From: Anaerolineae bacterium
GTDB lineage: Bacteria; Chloroflexota; Anaerolineae; JACIWP01
Direction: 5' to 3'
Assembly (NCBI GenBank): GCA_014360855.1
Contig: JACIWP010000158.1
Coordinates: forward strand, 1-7,516
Length of the DNA stretch: 7,516 nt
Shown one piece after another: positions 6,186 to 7,516 of the stretch (within the stretch, counting starts at the first letter, position 1; the number at the start of each line of letters is the position of its first letter). The notes below the pieces were generated by a model. That model was not told where the DNA came from. It did not search any database and was given only the letters and a program-made list of their open reading frames with translations. Position numbers and translations under genes: made by a program.

Positions 6186-7310
6186 TCATTCTTCGACCAG
6201 GTGTACGTACATATTGCCCAGGCGAATCCGGTCGTCATAGCCGTCACCATCAAAGTGCAGGCTGAACTTCACGAAGACCGGCCCGTAAATGGCGGTACCC
6301 GTACCGGTGCAGGCCTGGCATGTCCAGGAAGTGGAGGAAGGAACGCTGGAGACGCTGCAGAGGCTTTGGGTTGTGCCGTCGGTTTTGACGTATGCCACAC
6401 TCACGCTGCTGATAGAGTCGTTGAGATGAGTGTCAGCCATTGAGTAGCAGAAGTGGAACGAGGAGAATTTGACGCGCGTGCCGAAGAGGTACGCCGGCAC
6501 GTCTGCGGGCAGCAGTGCGGTGACATTGTCCGCCCCGTCAGTATAGAGCGCAACCCATCCAAATTGGGAGGAGTGGACGATCTTCAGGTCATCATCGCCG
6601 CTGGCGTCCCCGGCTACTATATTCAGAGGGCTGACCATCCAGTCCGTGGCGGCCGAGCTCTTGATGATGCCGGTGCCGCCGGCCTGGATGGCGACGCCGG
6701 TATCGCTGCTGCCGAACACGCCGGTGCCTCCATTCTGCCCCTCACCATAGACGCCCCGACCTGCGGAGGAGCTTGTACCCCCTTTAATCCCATAGGCCGA
6801 ACCGCTGGTCGCCGTATTCCACGCATGCAGAACCGCATAGGGCGAGGCGGTTACACTGCCCGAAATTTGGGCTCCCGGTTTCAGGCTGAACGCATAGGGT
6901 ACGGGGTAGATGGGCTGGCGGGGTCTCATCTCGGCATCGGACCCCACTTTGATACCCAGGTACAGTTGCTGACCATTGAGGTGCTCGTTGGTGCAGTTAT
7001 CTATGGTCATGTTGAACAACCCGTTCGACACGTTTACGTTGTTCTGGGTCTTGGAACAAAGCGCTGTCCCGCCGGTGGACACCGTGTAGATACTGGCTGT
7101 GATGCTGTAGGTTCCGTTTAATGGGTTCCCGCTGGCATCGGTCAGCCGGCCCTGGATGGGGATTTTCCCCTCTACGTTCGCTTCGATGTTTACCTCCCCT
7201 TGTTGTACCTCTGCCCTCGACTGCTCCGGTCCCTGGGCCAGGGATGAGCCTAAGGTCAAGAGCAGCAGCACTACGATGAGGCTACCCGTGATTGTCCATT
7301 TGCCTCGCAT
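6186..7310 (-). CDS. Secreted beta-rich protein with Gly-rich GVYG/GVFG repeat region
   Basis: A 374-residue exported protein that I cannot assign to a named family. Residues 1-25 are a signal peptide (MRGKW, hydrophobic core, cleavage near SSLA-Q). Residues 48-145 look like a compact beta domain (KIPIQGRLTDASGNPLNGTYSI, later GLFNMTIDNC, QQLYLGIKVG and QPIYPVPYAFSL). This resembles a domain seen at the start of many bacterial surface and tail-fibre-like proteins, where PYAFS precedes a repeat region. Residues 172-215 contain Gly-rich repeats (YGIKGG, GVYGEG, GVFGSS, GVAIQAGGTG). The C-terminal part (216-374) is a separate beta-rich unit with four Cys (288, 318, 331, 334; the last two as CQAC) and an Asp-rich HFDGDGYDD (352-360). 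It ends in MYVHLVEE. AAGGAGGTG before the ATG is a full-strength ribosome binding site. It is the first gene of the minus-strand run. Confidence 0.86.
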   Translation of the reverse strand: MRGKWTITGSLIVVLLLLTLGSSLAQGPEQSRAEVQQGEVNIEANVEGKIPIQGRLTDASGNPLNGTYSITASIYTVSTGGTALCSKTQNNVNVSNGLFNMTIDNCTNEHLNGQQLYLGIKVGSDAEMRPRQPIYPVPYAFSLKPGAQISGSVTASPYAVLHAWNTATSGSAYGIKGGTSSSAGRGVYGEGQNGGTGVFGSSDTGVAIQAGGTGIIKSSAATDWMVSPLNIVAGDASGDDDLKIVHSSQFGWVALYTDGADNVTALLPADVPAYLFGTRVKFSSFHFCYSMADTHLNDSISSVSVAYVKTDGTTQSLCSVSSVPSSTSWTCQACTGTGTAIYGPVFVKFSLHFDGDGYDDRIRLGNMYVHLVEE

Positions 7311-7314
7311 GTTG

Positions 7315-7323
7315 CACCTCCTT
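7315..7323 (-). promoter_or_regulatory. Full-length Shine-Dalgarno site
   Basis: AAGGAGGTG on the minus strand, ending four bases before the ATG at 7310. It is the strongest ribosome binding site in the window and suggests a well-expressed secreted protein. Confidence 0.8.
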
Positions 7324-7391
7324 GCTCTGTTTTGTGAACGGCGCGCCTGACCGCACGTTCGTCCCCGAGACTCGATGGGTTTGTACGTGTA

Positions 7392-7419
7392 TTTCTATCG
7401 CTCATTTTCCCGAGGTTAA
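7392..7419 (-). promoter_or_regulatory. Candidate sigma70-like promoter for the secreted-protein genes
   Basis: On the minus strand TTAACC (7414-7419) and TAGAAA (7392-7397) are separated by 16 bases, each matching four of six consensus positions. They lie in the most AT-rich part of the upstream region, about 80 bases before the start codon. The matches are modest and Chloroflexota promoters are poorly known to me, so this is tentative. Confidence 0.3.
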
Positions 7420-7516
7420 GAAGGCGGCGCCGGCGAGAAGCCGGCGTAACCAGCCGGCGTGAATGACCTCTGCCAGCCAGGAAAGGCTTCAGGATGCCGC
7501 CGCGGCGGTCGCCTCC
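7420..7516. other. Upstream region with spaced GCCGGC palindromes; possible end of a minus-strand gene
   Basis: GCCGGCG occurs at 7429, 7440 and 7453, that is at 11- and 13-base spacing, just upstream of the candidate promoter. Beyond it the minus strand reads EATAAAAS then a stop at 7489-7491, which may be the C-terminus of a gene continuing outside the window. With only eight codons visible this cannot be decided. No terminator with a T-run was found. Confidence 0.25.

Noticed and set aside
6453..7121. 222-codon plus-strand open frame
   Set aside because: It is antisense to the 374-residue secreted protein, which has a signal peptide and a full ribosome binding site.

Overview
The window is about 63 percent GC, with dense GCCGGC palindromes, tight gene packing and secreted proteins ending in a short LPL[VI]-type tail. 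Together these suggest a bacterium of the Chloroflexota, most likely Anaerolineae-like. That placement is an inference from sequence style, because no rRNA or marker gene is present.

Plus strand, 1-3999: five genes lie head to tail with gaps of 4 to 23 bases and look like one operon. The first three make an ABC importer of the NitT/TauT/SsuABC type: the C-terminal end of a solute-binding protein (cut by the window edge), an ATPase and a permease. They are followed by a MenA-type 1,4-dihydroxy-2-naphthoate prenyltransferase (menaquinone synthesis). Last comes a membrane-anchored metallophosphoesterase with four predicted membrane segments, in which the usual GNH(D/E) metal-site motif is replaced by GSPPVD. 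The substrate of the importer cannot be read from the sequence.

Convergent junction, 4000-4170: no clear terminator. The minus strand carries a coding-like stretch that may be a gene remnant.

Minus strand, 7310-4171: three genes for exported proteins, transcribed towards the plus-strand operon. In order of transcription they are a 374-residue beta-rich protein with Gly-rich GVYG/GVFG repeats, a 98-residue protein with SSTxY repeats only 16 bases downstream, and a 519-residue parallel beta-helix protein with a C-terminal choice-of-anchor Q-like region after a 142-base gap. All three have signal peptides. The last two end in nearly the same short tail (IYLPLV / VHLPLI plus basic residues), and the first ends in a weaker version. 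They are probably cell-surface or secreted structural proteins.

Right edge, 7311-7516: an upstream region with a strong ribosome binding site, a weak sigma70-like promoter candidate, three spaced GCCGGC palindromes, and possibly the end of another minus-strand gene. No tRNA, rRNA, CRISPR array, transposase or riboswitch was seen.
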